Of a stretch of DNA of 64,000 nt, positions 28,506-36,895 are shown piece by piece. Position numbers and translations under genes: made by a program. The DNA is from Streptomyces venezuelae (GTDB taxonomy: Bacteria > Actinomycetota > Actinomycetes > Streptomycetales > Streptomycetaceae), in contig NZ_CP029191.1 in the NCBI RefSeq assembly GCF_008642335.1, positions 6,386,001 through 6,450,000 on the forward strand, written 5' to 3'. The notes under the pieces are model-generated. The model saw only the letters and a list, made by a program, of their open reading frames with translations. It was not told where the DNA came from and did not search any database. Each line of letters begins with the position of its first letter. The first letter of the stretch is position 1.

Positions 28506-30969
28506 GAGGCGCCCCGGCCTCCTCGGCTCCGGAGGCACGCGCGAGGAGCGCCACAGGCGACGAGGCGAACAGCTCCTCCACGCGCGCGTGCCCCTCGAAC
28601 TCCCTCCCCGGAGCGAGCAGATCGGCCCACCGGCCCGGCGGGAGCGCGAGCTCCGTCCCGCGCCAGCCGCCCGCGTCCGCGAGCCGCAGCGACAGCCGTG
28701 TCACGGCGGTCACGATCTCCCCGGAGCGCGCGAACGCCACACAGTGCCCGGCGCCGGGCCCCTCCGCGGTCAGCGGCTCGTACGTCGCCGCACCGCCGAA
28801 CAGCTCGGGCCTTCGCCCGCGCAGCCGCAGCGCCGTCGCCGTGAGCGCCAGCTTCTCCTCCGAGAGGTCCCAGCGTTCCCGCTGCGAGTCGAGCCGCTCC
28901 AGGACGTGTGGCTGGAAGCGGGCGGGCCGCCGGTTGTCCGGGTCGACCAAGGCGCGGTACTCGCCCTCCGTGCCCTGGTAGACGTCGGGCACGCCGGGCA
29001 TCGTCAGCTGCAGCAGCGCCGCCCCCAGGACGTTCGCCCGCACATGCGCGTCCATCTCCCGCGCGAAGGACGCCACCGCGTACAGCGGCGGCCCGCAAGG
29101 ACCCGCCTCCACGAACGCGGCCACCGCCTTCTCGTACGCCTCGTTCTGCTCGGTCCAGCTCGTGTGCAGGCCCGCCTCGCGCACGTGCTTCAGGAGGGCG
29201 TTCTGCAGCCGCTGGTCGTAGGGGAACCCGAAGCCGACGGCCGTCTGCCAGGCGGCCCAGGCCAGTTGCGGGTCGGGCGCGCCCGTGCCGCCCATGCGCG
29301 AGGTCTGCTCGGTGACCTCGGCGAGGAGGTCGGCCCACCGGCCCGGGCACTGCGTGAGGACGGAGATGCCCGCCCGTACGTCCGCGCTGCGCTTGGTGTC
29401 GTGGGTCGTCAGGACCGTGCCGGAGTAGGGCCAGTCGCGCTGCACGCGCGCGCAGTACGCGTGGAACTCCTCCACGGGCACCGCGGGCCGCTCGGGGGCG
29501 CCGCCCACCTCCGCCGCCGAGAGCAGTGGCGCGTGCCGGTAGAACGCGGTGTCCTCGACGGCCTTGGCGCGCAGCGCGGACGCGGTCTGCGCGAACCGCG
29601 CACGGAACTCCGCCATGGCGCCGGCGGCCTCCGCGGCCTCTCCGACGGCCCTGACGCGGCCAAGGGCCAAGTCCCGTACGACATCGACCGCGCGGGCCTC
29701 CTCGGGCACGCTGAAGGCCGCCCTGGCCTCTTCGGCGGCCTGCTCGGTGAGGACCGTCTCGGGTGCGTCGCCCCCGGAGACGTACGGCCGGTAGACGGGA
29801 AGCCGGACGAGCAGCTCCCTGAGGGCGGTGCGCAGCGTCCACGGGGCGTGGTCGCGCAGCGCGGGGACCGTCGCGCAGATCGCGCCCGCCGCGCGCGTGA
29901 GGCGGGCCACCTCCGCGGCCAGTTCGCGCGTGACGACCTTGTACGCGGCGCGGCGCACCGTCGCCTCCCAGTCGCCGCCCCGGTCGGCGGGGGCCGCGGC
30001 GAAGCGCCGGTACTGGCCGAGGAGTTCACCGGCGCCCGCGGGGTCGGCGAGGACGCCGTCGATGTGGCGCAGGGCGTCGTACCCGGTGGTGCCGGCCACG
30101 GGCCAGGCGGCGGGCAGGCGCTCCCCGTCGGCGAGGATCTTCTCGACGACCGTCCACCGGCCGCCGGTCGCCTCGTGCAGCTTCTGGAGGTACGCCCCGG
30201 GGTCCGCGAGACCGTCCGGATGGTCGATCCGCAGCCCGTCGACGACCCCCTCGCGCAGCAGCTGCAGGATCTTCCCGTGCGTCGCGTCGAAGACGTCCGG
30301 ATCCTCGACACGCACCCCGATGAGATCGGAGATGGTGAAGAAGCGGCGGTAGTTGAGCTCGGTACGAGCCAGCCGCCACCAGGACAGGCGGTACCACTGC
30401 GCGTCCAGGAGCTGCTGGAGCGGCAGCTCCGCCGTGCCCTCCCTGATGGGGAACGCATGTTCGTGATAGTGCAGTACGTCCCCGTCGACCCGCAGCTGTC
30501 CCAGCTCGTCGCCCAGCCTGCCGCCGAGGAACGGCATCAGGACGCGCCCGCCGCCCGCGTCCCAGTCGATGTCGAACCAGCGCGCGTAGGGCGAGCCGGG
30601 GCCCTCGCGCAGCACCTCCCACAGCGCGTGGTTGTGGCGCGGCACCGCCGCCATGTGGTTCGGCACGATGTCCACGACCAGACCGAGCCCGGACTGCCGC
30701 GCGGTGCGGGACAGGGACCGCAGCCCGTCCTCGCCGCCGAGTTCGTCGCGCACGCGCGCGTGGTCCACGACGTCATAGCCGTGCGTGGACCCGGGAACGG
30801 CTTCGAGCACCGGTGACAGGTGCAGATGCGAGACACCGAGCGAGGCCAGATGGGGGACGGCCGCCTCGGCGGCCGCGAAGGGGAAGTCCGGTTGCAGCTG
30901 CAGCCGGTACGTGGCGGTGGGCGGCGGCGGTACCGCGGGGCCGGGGCGCTCCGGCGTCATGCGCGTCAT
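28441..30969 (-). CDS. treY: Maltooligosyltrehalose synthase
   Basis: The 842-residue GH13 enzyme starts with PTATYRLQLQPDFPF, followed by LGVSHLHLSPVL, GYDVVDH, DIVPNHMA, the nucleophile region DGLRIDHPDGLADP, VEKIL and TTHDTKRS, all typical of TreY. It isomerises the reducing-end glucosyl link of maltodextrins to an alpha,alpha-1,1 link. GlgX and TreZ act before and after it. Two in-frame ATGs (30969 and 30960) occur with no clear ribosome site. The start is 81 bp from the divergent MFS gene. The C-terminal 20 or so residues (DVREESADRGSAVPGEPV) are encoded antisense to the P450 end. Confidence 0.95.
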   Translation of the reverse strand: MTRMTPERPGPAVPPPPTATYRLQLQPDFPFAAAEAAVPHLASLGVSHLHLSPVLEAVPGSTHGYDVVDHARVRDELGGEDGLRSLSRTARQSGLGLVVDIVPNHMAAVPRHNHALWEVLREGPGSPYARWFDIDWDAGGGRVLMPFLGGRLGDELGQLRVDGDVLHYHEHAFPIREGTAELPLQQLLDAQWYRLSWWRLARTELNYRRFFTISDLIGVRVEDPDVFDATHGKILQLLREGVVDGLRIDHPDGLADPGAYLQKLHEATGGRWTVVEKILADGERLPAAWPVAGTTGYDALRHIDGVLADPAGAGELLGQYRRFAAAPADRGGDWEATVRRAAYKVVTRELAAEVARLTRAAGAICATVPALRDHAPWTLRTALRELLVRLPVYRPYVSGGDAPETVLTEQAAEEARAAFSVPEEARAVDVVRDLALGRVRAVGEAAEAAGAMAEFRARFAQTASALRAKAVEDTAFYRHAPLLSAAEVGGAPERPAVPVEEFHAYCARVQRDWPYSGTVLTTHDTKRSADVRAGISVLTQCPGRWADLLAEVTEQTSRMGGTGAPDPQLAWAAWQTAVGFGFPYDQRLQNALLKHVREAGLHTSWTEQNEAYEKAVAAFVEAGPCGPPLYAVASFAREMDAHVRANVLGAALLQLTMPGVPDVYQGTEGEYRALVDPDNRRPARFQPHVLERLDSQRERWDLSEEKLALTATALRLRGRRPELFGGAATYEPLTAEGPGAGHCVAFARSGEIVTAVTRLSLRLADAGGWRGTELALPPGRWADLLAPGREFEGHARVEELFASSPVALLARASGAEEAGAPPTGDVREESADRGSAVPGEPV

Positions 30970-31038
30970 GCGAACGTACGTACCCGCTCGGGAGGCTTTC
31001 GTGTCATCGACTCATGCGTGCGGGGACGACGGCGTCGT

Positions 31039-31044
31039 TAGCGT
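31039..31044 (+). promoter_or_regulatory. -10 box for a probable leaderless transcript (MFS gene)
   Basis: TAGCGT ends 6 bp before the ATG at 31051, and no Shine-Dalgarno lies between. This places transcription start at or next to the initiation codon. No clear -35 box is seen. Confidence 0.45.
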
Positions 31045-31050
31045 CGGACG

Positions 31051-32385
31051 ATGGCTGAGAACACACGGGACGCGTACCGCACGGTGCTTCGGATGACGGG
31101 GGCGCCGCTGCCGGTCGTCTCGTTCCTCGGCAGGCTCCCCGTGGCCATGATCCAGTTCGGCAGTGTGCTGCTGGTGACCGAGACCAGCGGATCGCTGGCC
31201 ACCGGCGGGATCGTCGCCTGCGCGCTCGCGCTCGGCCAGGTGACCCTGGGCCCGTTCGTCGGGCGCCTCGCGGACCGGCGCGGCCAGCGCTCCGTCGTCC
31301 TCGCCTTCTCCCTCGTCAACGCCGTGGCCATCGCGGCGTACACCCTGGGCGCCCTCGCCGACCTGCCGACGCCCGCGCTCGTCGCACTCGGCGCGCTGGC
31401 GGGCGCGACGATCCCGGGGATCGGCCCGCTGGCGAGGGCCCGGGTCGTCCCGCTGGTCCGCGCCAAGGGCGGCGACGACCGGCTCGCGGGGACCGTGCTG
31501 TCCCTGGAGAGCACCATGGACGAGCTGTCCTTCGTCCTCGGCCCCGCCCTGGTGGGCCTCGCGTCCGTCGCGGGCCACCCGGCGTACGCCTTCGGCCTCG
31601 CCTCGCTCCTGGTCGCCGTCTGCGGCACGGCCTTCGCCCTGCACCCGACAGGACATACGCCCAAGGCGGTCGCCGGGAACCCGGCACGCGCGCGTGGCGG
31701 ACGCCCGCGGCTTCCGCGCTCCGTGTACGTGGTGCGGGTGGGGCTCCTGTTCCTCGGGGTGCTGCTCGGCGCCTGCGGTGCGGGCATCACCGCGCTCACC
31801 GACGAGCTCGGCCGGCCAGGGCAGGCGGGCCTCGTGTACGCGGCGATGGGCGTCATGAGCGCGGTGGTCGGCCTCTCCATGGCCGCGCTGCCCGAACGCT
31901 TCGGACTGATCGCCCGCTGGCGCGTGGCGACGGCCGCGGCGGCGCTCCTGTCGCTGCCCCTGGTGTGGACGGACAGCCTGATCGGCCTCTACGTAGTGGT
32001 CACTCTGTTCGGCGCGATCTACGCCCCGAACCTCATCACCGGCTTCGCGCTGACCGAGCGCGCCGTGCCGCCGCAGCGGCTCGCCGAGGGCATGACGTTC
32101 GCGGCGAGCGCGTTCGTCGGGGGCCAGGCGGTGACGTTCGCGGTGGCCGGGCGCCTGGCGGAGTCGCACGGCGCGGGGGCGGCGTTCGCCCTCGGCAGCG
32201 CGGCCGCGGCGGTCGCGTTCGTGATCGCGCTGATCGCCCGCCACGACCCGCACCGCCACGACCCGCACCGCCACGACCCGCACCGCCACGACCCGCACCG
32301 CCCCGGCCCGTCGCACGACCCCTATGAGGAGCCCCGCACGGCCACGGCCACCGCCACCGTCACGCCGGACGCTGCAGCACCGTGA
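31051..32385 (+). CDS. Major facilitator superfamily transporter
   Basis: The 444-residue protein has about twelve hydrophobic helices with the MFS loop 2-3 signature (GPFVGRLADRRGQR) and a second-half pseudo-repeat. It therefore resembles drug- or metabolite-proton antiporters; the substrate is unknown. A central basic loop (residues about 205-225, HTPKAVAGNPARARGGRPRL) separates the two bundles. The cytoplasmic C-tail carries four tandem RHDPH units. The last 26 bp overlap the end of glgX on the other strand. It is expressed divergently from treY. Confidence 0.9.
   Translation: MAENTRDAYRTVLRMTGAPLPVVSFLGRLPVAMIQFGSVLLVTETSGSLATGGIVACALALGQVTLGPFVGRLADRRGQRSVVLAFSLVNAVAIAAYTLGALADLPTPALVALGALAGATIPGIGPLARARVVPLVRAKGGDDRLAGTVLSLESTMDELSFVLGPALVGLASVAGHPAYAFGLASLLVAVCGTAFALHPTGHTPKAVAGNPARARGGRPRLPRSVYVVRVGLLFLGVLLGACGAGITALTDELGRPGQAGLVYAAMGVMSAVVGLSMAALPERFGLIARWRVATAAAALLSLPLVWTDSLIGLYVVVTLFGAIYAPNLITGFALTERAVPPQRLAEGMTFAASAFVGGQAVTFAVAGRLAESHGAGAAFALGSAAAAVAFVIALIARHDPHRHDPHRHDPHRHDPHRPGPSHDPYEEPRTATATATVTPDAAAP
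32239..32298 (+). repeat. Four perfect 15-bp tandem repeats in the MFS gene tail
   Basis: CGCCACGACCCGCAC is repeated four times, encoding RHDPH each time in the hydrophilic C-terminal tail. The repeats are identical at the nucleotide level, indicating recent expansion and possible copy-number variation between strains. Confidence 0.9.
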
Positions 32386-34468
32386 GACTCCGGTCGGCCA
32401 GCGTGAGCCGGTCGCCCGCCCGCACCTTCGGCCCCGGCTCCGGCGGCACCCCGTCCTCGTGCGCCGTGTCGATCACGAGCTGCCACTGACGGCCGTGGTT
32501 GACCGGCACCACGAACTCGATCGCCTCCGGGGACGCGTTGAACAGCAGCAGGAACGAGTCGTCGGAGATCCGCTCCCCGCGTGGCCCGGGCTCCGAGATG
32601 GCGTTGCCGTTCAGGAACACACTGAGCGCCCGCGCCTGCGACGAGTCCCAGTCCGGCTGCTCCATCTCGTCCCCTTCCGGGGTGAACCAGGCGATGTCGG
32701 ACAGTTCGTCGTGCGTGCCCTGGACCGGCCTGCCGTGGAAGAAGCGGCGCCTGCGGAAGACCGGATGGTCGCGCCGGAGCATCGCCATCGTGCGGGTGAA
32801 GGTGAGGAGGGAGTTCTCGCCGTCCGGCCAGCGCACCCACGCCAGTTCGTTGTCCTGGCAGTACGCGTTGTTGTTGCCGGACTGCGTGCGCGCGAACTCG
32901 TCGCCGTGGCTGAGCATCGGCACGCCCTGGGAGAGCATCAGCGTGGCGGTGAAGTTCCGCATCTGCCGCGCCCGCAGCGCCAGGATGTCCGGATCGTCCG
33001 TCTCGCCCTCGGCGCCGCAGTTCCAGGACCGGTTGTGACTCTCGCCGTCCTGGTTGTCCTCGCCGTTGGCGTGGTTGTGCTTCTCGTTGTACGAGACGAG
33101 GTCGTGCAGGGTGAAACCGTCGTGGCAAGTGGTGAAATTGATGGACGCGAGCGGGCGCCGCCCGTCGTCCTGGTAGAGATCGGACGAGCCGGTGAGCCGC
33201 GACGCGAACTCCGCGAGGGTGCGCTGTTCGCCGCGCCACAGATCGCGGACCGTGTCGCGGTACATGCCGTTCCACTCGGTCCACAGAGGCGGGAAGTTGC
33301 CCACCTGGTAGCCGCCCTCGCCGACGTCCCAGGGCTCGGCGATCAGTTTCACCTGGCTGACCACCGGGTCCTGCTGCACCAGGTCGAAGAAGGACGACAG
33401 CCGGTCCACCTCGTGGAACTGGCGGGCCAGCGTCGCCGCGAGGTCGAAGCGGAACCCGTCCACGTGCATGTCCTGGACCCAGTGCCGCAGCGAATCCATG
33501 ATCATCTGGAGGACGTGCGGCGAGCGCATCAGGAGCGAGTTGCCGGTCCCCGTGGTGTCCATGTAGTAGCGCGGGTCGTCGGTCAGGCGGTAGTACGAGG
33601 CGTTGTCGAGGCCCTTGTAGGAGAGCGTCGGGCCCAGATGGTTGCCCTCGGCGGTGTGGTTGTAGACGACGTCGAGGATCACCTCGATGTTCGCCTCGTG
33701 GAGCGCCTTCACGGCCTGCTTGAACTCCAGGACCTGCTCGCCGCGGTCGCCCCAGGAAGCGTACGCGTTGTGCGGGGCGAAGAAGCCGATGGTGTTGTAG
33801 CCCCAGTAATTGTTCAGGCCCATGTCGACCAGACGGTGGTCGTTCACGAACTGGTGGACCGGCATCAGCTCCAGGGCGGTGACGCCGAGACCGGTGAGGT
33901 GTTCGATGATCGCCGGGTGCCCCAGCGCCGCGTACGAGCCGCGGAGCTCCTCCGGAAGGTCCGGATGCAGCATCGTCAGGCCCTTGACGTGCGCTTCGTA
34001 GAGCACCGTTTCGTGGTACGGGGTGCGCGGGGGTCGGTCGTCGCCCCAGTCGAAGTACGGGTTGACCACGACCGACGTCATCATGTGGGGCGCCGAGTCC
34101 ATGTCGTTGCGCTCGTCGGGCTCGTCGAAGTGGTAGCCGTACACCTCCTCCCCCCAGTCGATGCGCCCGCTCACCGCGCGCGCGTAGGGATCGAGGAGCA
34201 GCTTGGCGGAGTTGCACCGGTGCCCCTGCTCGGGTGCGTAGGGACCGTGCACGCGGAAGCCGTACCGCTGGCCCGGCATGATGCCGGGCAGGTACGCGTG
34301 CCGCACGAACGCGTCGGACTCGCGCAGCTCGACGGCGGTCTCCGAACCGTCGTCGTGCAGCAGACACAGCTCCACTCGCTCTGCGGCCTCGGAGAAGACC
34401 GCGAAATTCGTGCCCGCTCCGTCGTACGTGGCACCTAAGGGATACGCCTGCCCAGGCCAGACCTGCAT
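32360..34468 (-). CDS. glgX: Glycogen debranching enzyme GlgX/TreX
   Basis: The 702-residue protein begins MQVWPGQAYPLGATYDG, the usual start of bacterial isoamylase-type GlgX, and has the GH13 motifs VILDVVYNHTAEGNHLGP, DGFRFDLAATL (nucleophile), LIAEPWDVG (acid/base) and FTTCHDGFTL (transition-state Asp). It hydrolyses alpha-1,6 branches in glycogen to give linear maltodextrins for TreY/TreZ. Codon 11 (Leu) is TTA at 34436-34438. The ATG at 34468 is preceded by GGAAGAG; the open frame extends another 82 codons upstream without family similarity. The gene ends in a 26-bp convergent overlap with the MFS gene. Confidence 0.95.
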   Translation of the reverse strand: MQVWPGQAYPLGATYDGAGTNFAVFSEAAERVELCLLHDDGSETAVELRESDAFVRHAYLPGIMPGQRYGFRVHGPYAPEQGHRCNSAKLLLDPYARAVSGRIDWGEEVYGYHFDEPDERNDMDSAPHMMTSVVVNPYFDWGDDRPPRTPYHETVLYEAHVKGLTMLHPDLPEELRGSYAALGHPAIIEHLTGLGVTALELMPVHQFVNDHRLVDMGLNNYWGYNTIGFFAPHNAYASWGDRGEQVLEFKQAVKALHEANIEVILDVVYNHTAEGNHLGPTLSYKGLDNASYYRLTDDPRYYMDTTGTGNSLLMRSPHVLQMIMDSLRHWVQDMHVDGFRFDLAATLARQFHEVDRLSSFFDLVQQDPVVSQVKLIAEPWDVGEGGYQVGNFPPLWTEWNGMYRDTVRDLWRGEQRTLAEFASRLTGSSDLYQDDGRRPLASINFTTCHDGFTLHDLVSYNEKHNHANGEDNQDGESHNRSWNCGAEGETDDPDILALRARQMRNFTATLMLSQGVPMLSHGDEFARTQSGNNNAYCQDNELAWVRWPDGENSLLTFTRTMAMLRRDHPVFRRRRFFHGRPVQGTHDELSDIAWFTPEGDEMEQPDWDSSQARALSVFLNGNAISEPGPRGERISDDSFLLLFNASPEAIEFVVPVNHGRQWQLVIDTAHEDGVPPEPGPKVRAGDRLTLADRSLTVLQRPA

Positions 34469-34625
34469 GTATACGACTCTTCCACTCACGCCCCCTCGAC
34501 TTGGGGCCACTTCGGCCAGAGTGTGCCCGAAAGTGGGGCAACCACCCAGGAGTTGTACCCGTCTAACCGTCTGACCACATACTCGGCATGCCCATGAATG
34601 GGGCGCCAGGGGAGTAGGGGGAGTA

Positions 34626-35411
34626 GTGCGAGACATAGTCAGACGCCACCTGGGGAAGGTGGTGGCCGGCACGACGGTCGCGGTCGCCGCGGCAGCCGTG
34701 CTGGTGGGCGTCAATCTGTCGGGGTCCGAGGCGGGCGGCTCGGGGGACCGTCAGGCCAACGCGGCGGCGGCGCAGCAGGACGCCGTGGCGAAGGATGGTG
34801 TCGTGGAGGCGGCGCCCGAGGAAGGCGCGAAAGGCGTCGGCAGCGACCCGCTGACCGATGAGGAGATCGAGCGGGCCGAGAAGGCCTCGGTGTCGGGCCC
34901 GCTGCGCTCCAGCGCCCGGGACGTCGAGGGGGACCGCGGGCCGCAGCTGCTGTCCACCAACCTCAGCGAACCGGACCCGAACGGCGGCGACGCGCCGCGC
35001 AGCGCCGAGGTCGTGTACTACGACTACAAGAAGGACACCGTCATCACCAAGACGGTCAACCTGGAGACCGGCAAGGTGGCCGACACGGTCACCACCAAGA
35101 ACGTGCAGCCACCGCCCAGCCAGGAAGAGCTGGCCGAGGGCGCCAGGCTGCTGATCGCCGACCCGCTCGGCAAGGGCCTGAAGAAGGACTTCAAGCACGC
35201 CACGGGCAAGGCGCTCACCGGCCCCGACCAGCTGCAGCTGAGCGGCATGGTCTTCCGCAAGGAGACGGTGAAGCGCGTGCCGTCCAGCCTCGGCGACTGC
35301 GGCAAGAACCGGTGCCTGCAGGTCGTCACCAAGGTCAAGAGCGGCCCGTGGATCGACACCAGGGCCCTCGTCGTCGACCTGAGCACCCGCACGGTGGGCC
35401 GCCTCGGCTGA
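34626..35411 (+). CDS. Secreted protein resembling the N-terminal domains of copper amine oxidase
   Basis: The 261-residue protein starts at GTG 34626 after GGGGGAG, and has a basic N-terminus with one hydrophobic helix (VVAGTTVAVAAAAVLVGVNL), so it is exported or anchored. Residues about 115-260 contain an AEVVYYDYKKD beta strand pair, then QPPPSQEELAEGARLLIADP, reminiscent of the P-P-L-x-x-x-E helix of the small domains that precede the catalytic core in copper amine oxidases. Two Cys (DCGKNRC) may form a disulfide. It ends 64 bp before a gene for the matching catalytic-like domain. The link is by similarity of pattern and context, and is less sure than the downstream assignment. Confidence 0.6.
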   Translation: MRDIVRRHLGKVVAGTTVAVAAAAVLVGVNLSGSEAGGSGDRQANAAAAQQDAVAKDGVVEAAPEEGAKGVGSDPLTDEEIERAEKASVSGPLRSSARDVEGDRGPQLLSTNLSEPDPNGGDAPRSAEVVYYDYKKDTVITKTVNLETGKVADTVTTKNVQPPPSQEELAEGARLLIADPLGKGLKKDFKHATGKALTGPDQLQLSGMVFRKETVKRVPSSLGDCGKNRCLQVVTKVKSGPWIDTRALVVDLSTRTVGRLG

Positions 35412-35475
35412 TCCCGGCCACCCGCTCACGACACCACACGCCACCTTCTCCTCGGACGAGGGAGTCCACTTCACC

Positions 35476-36792
35476 ATGCACGTCAACAGACTTTCGCGCG
35501 CCCGAAAGAGGGCCACGATGGCCCTCGCGGTCTCCGCGCTCGTCGGCGGCGCCGTCACCGTCGCCGGACCCGCGACTGCGGCCCCGCGGGCCCCGCAGGC
35601 GCCGACCGCCGCGGCCGACTGCAGCGACGCGTACAAGATCGAGCAGACCGTCGACGGCGGCACGACCTGGCGCATGTGCTGGCACTACAACACGCTCTCC
35701 GGCCTGATCCTCGACAAGATCAGCTACCAGCCGAAGGGTGAGGCGAAGCCCATCCCGGTCCTCACCAGCGCCCGGCTCGCCCAGGTCCACGTCCCCTACG
35801 ACGACGGCCAGGCCGAGTACGACGACGTCACCGGCACCGACTTCGGCCAGGCCCTGCAGAACCTCAACCCCGGCGAGTGCCCCGGCGGCACCATCAAGAC
35901 CGTCAAGGTCCCGCACCGCGGCGACGTGAAGGGTCTGTGCGCCACCACGCGCGCGCGTGGGCACGCCTACCGCCTCAACGACGACGCGAGCACCGGCGGT
36001 ACCGGAAAGACCTACACGGGCCAGGGCAAGGACCTCCTCGTCTACACCGTGAACAAGGCCTCCTGGTACGAGTACATAACGGAGTGGCGCTTCTCCTCCG
36101 ACGGCACCATCACCTCCAACGTCGGCGCCACCGGCAGTCTCTCGCCGTACGACTACGACGGCGGCGACGACCGCGGCTGGCCGATCGGCAAGGGCGACCA
36201 GGCCAAGGCCGAGAGCCACGCCCACAACGTCTTCTGGCGCCTCAACTTCGGCCTCGACGGCTCCCCGAAGGCCAAGGTCGAGCAGTACGACTCCAAGGTC
36301 ACCCCGCCCACCGGCGACGGCAGCCCCACCACGAAGACCACCCGCACCAAGGTCACCAAGGAGCTCGCCGGCGACCGCAAGGACATGCGCTGGTGGCGTG
36401 TGGTCAGCAACACGGGCAAGAACAAGGACGGCCACCCGCGCTCGTACGAGATCGTGCCGGGCCCCAGCAACAAGCACGCGGGCCGCGAGTTCACCAAGCA
36501 CGACGTGTACTTCACCCAGTACAAGAAGTGCGAGCAGTACGCGAGCAACAACATCGGCTGCCCCAACGGCACCCCGGACAGCGTCGACAAGTGGGTGAAC
36601 GGCCAGGCCATGGACCACCCGGTCACCTGGGTCCACATCGGCTTCCACCACATCGCGCGTGACGAGGACCAGCAGCCGATGCCGGTCCACTGGCAGGGCT
36701 TCTCGCTGGCCGCGCGCGACGTGACCGCTATGAGCCCGCTCACTCCGCAGGATCTCGCCAACCAGAACGGCCAGCCGCCGCTGGGCGGTTGA
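35476..36792 (+). CDS. Secreted copper amine oxidase catalytic-domain-like protein
   Basis: The 438-residue protein has a signal peptide with an ATAA-type cleavage site near residue 36. Copper ligands of the amine oxidase family are retained: H248 and H250 in ESHAHNVFWRLNF, and H405 in the C-terminal HIARDEDQQPMPVHWQGF, which closely follows the family R-x-E-D-x-P-x-MPVH pattern. The tyrosine that would become topaquinone is Y225 in LSPYDYDGG, where the family has N-Y-[DE]; here Asn is replaced by Pro. The distance from Y225 to the HxH is about 23 residues, shorter than the roughly 50 usual. At 438 residues it lacks the N-terminal domains, which may be supplied by the upstream protein. Activity is uncertain. 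Confidence 0.8.
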   Translation: MHVNRLSRARKRATMALAVSALVGGAVTVAGPATAAPRAPQAPTAAADCSDAYKIEQTVDGGTTWRMCWHYNTLSGLILDKISYQPKGEAKPIPVLTSARLAQVHVPYDDGQAEYDDVTGTDFGQALQNLNPGECPGGTIKTVKVPHRGDVKGLCATTRARGHAYRLNDDASTGGTGKTYTGQGKDLLVYTVNKASWYEYITEWRFSSDGTITSNVGATGSLSPYDYDGGDDRGWPIGKGDQAKAESHAHNVFWRLNFGLDGSPKAKVEQYDSKVTPPTGDGSPTTKTTRTKVTKELAGDRKDMRWWRVVSNTGKNKDGHPRSYEIVPGPSNKHAGREFTKHDVYFTQYKKCEQYASNNIGCPNGTPDSVDKWVNGQAMDHPVTWVHIGFHHIARDEDQQPMPVHWQGFSLAARDVTAMSPLTPQDLANQNGQPPLGG

Positions 36793-36895
36793 GAAACTGC
36801 CCGGCCCATCGGGCTGCACCGCCCGCCGCTCCCGGAGTACCCTTCCTTGATCGTTGACCGGGGGAGTGTTCGCGGGAGCGGAAGGCGGTGCGCGG

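Noticed and set aside
27354..32385. Natural product gene cluster around the P450, MFS and tre genes
   Set aside because: There is no polyketide, peptide or terpene core enzyme here; the neighbours are primary carbon metabolism.
32324..34438. Plus-strand 704-codon frame opposite glgX
   Set aside because: It is antisense to a full GH13 enzyme with all catalytic motifs.
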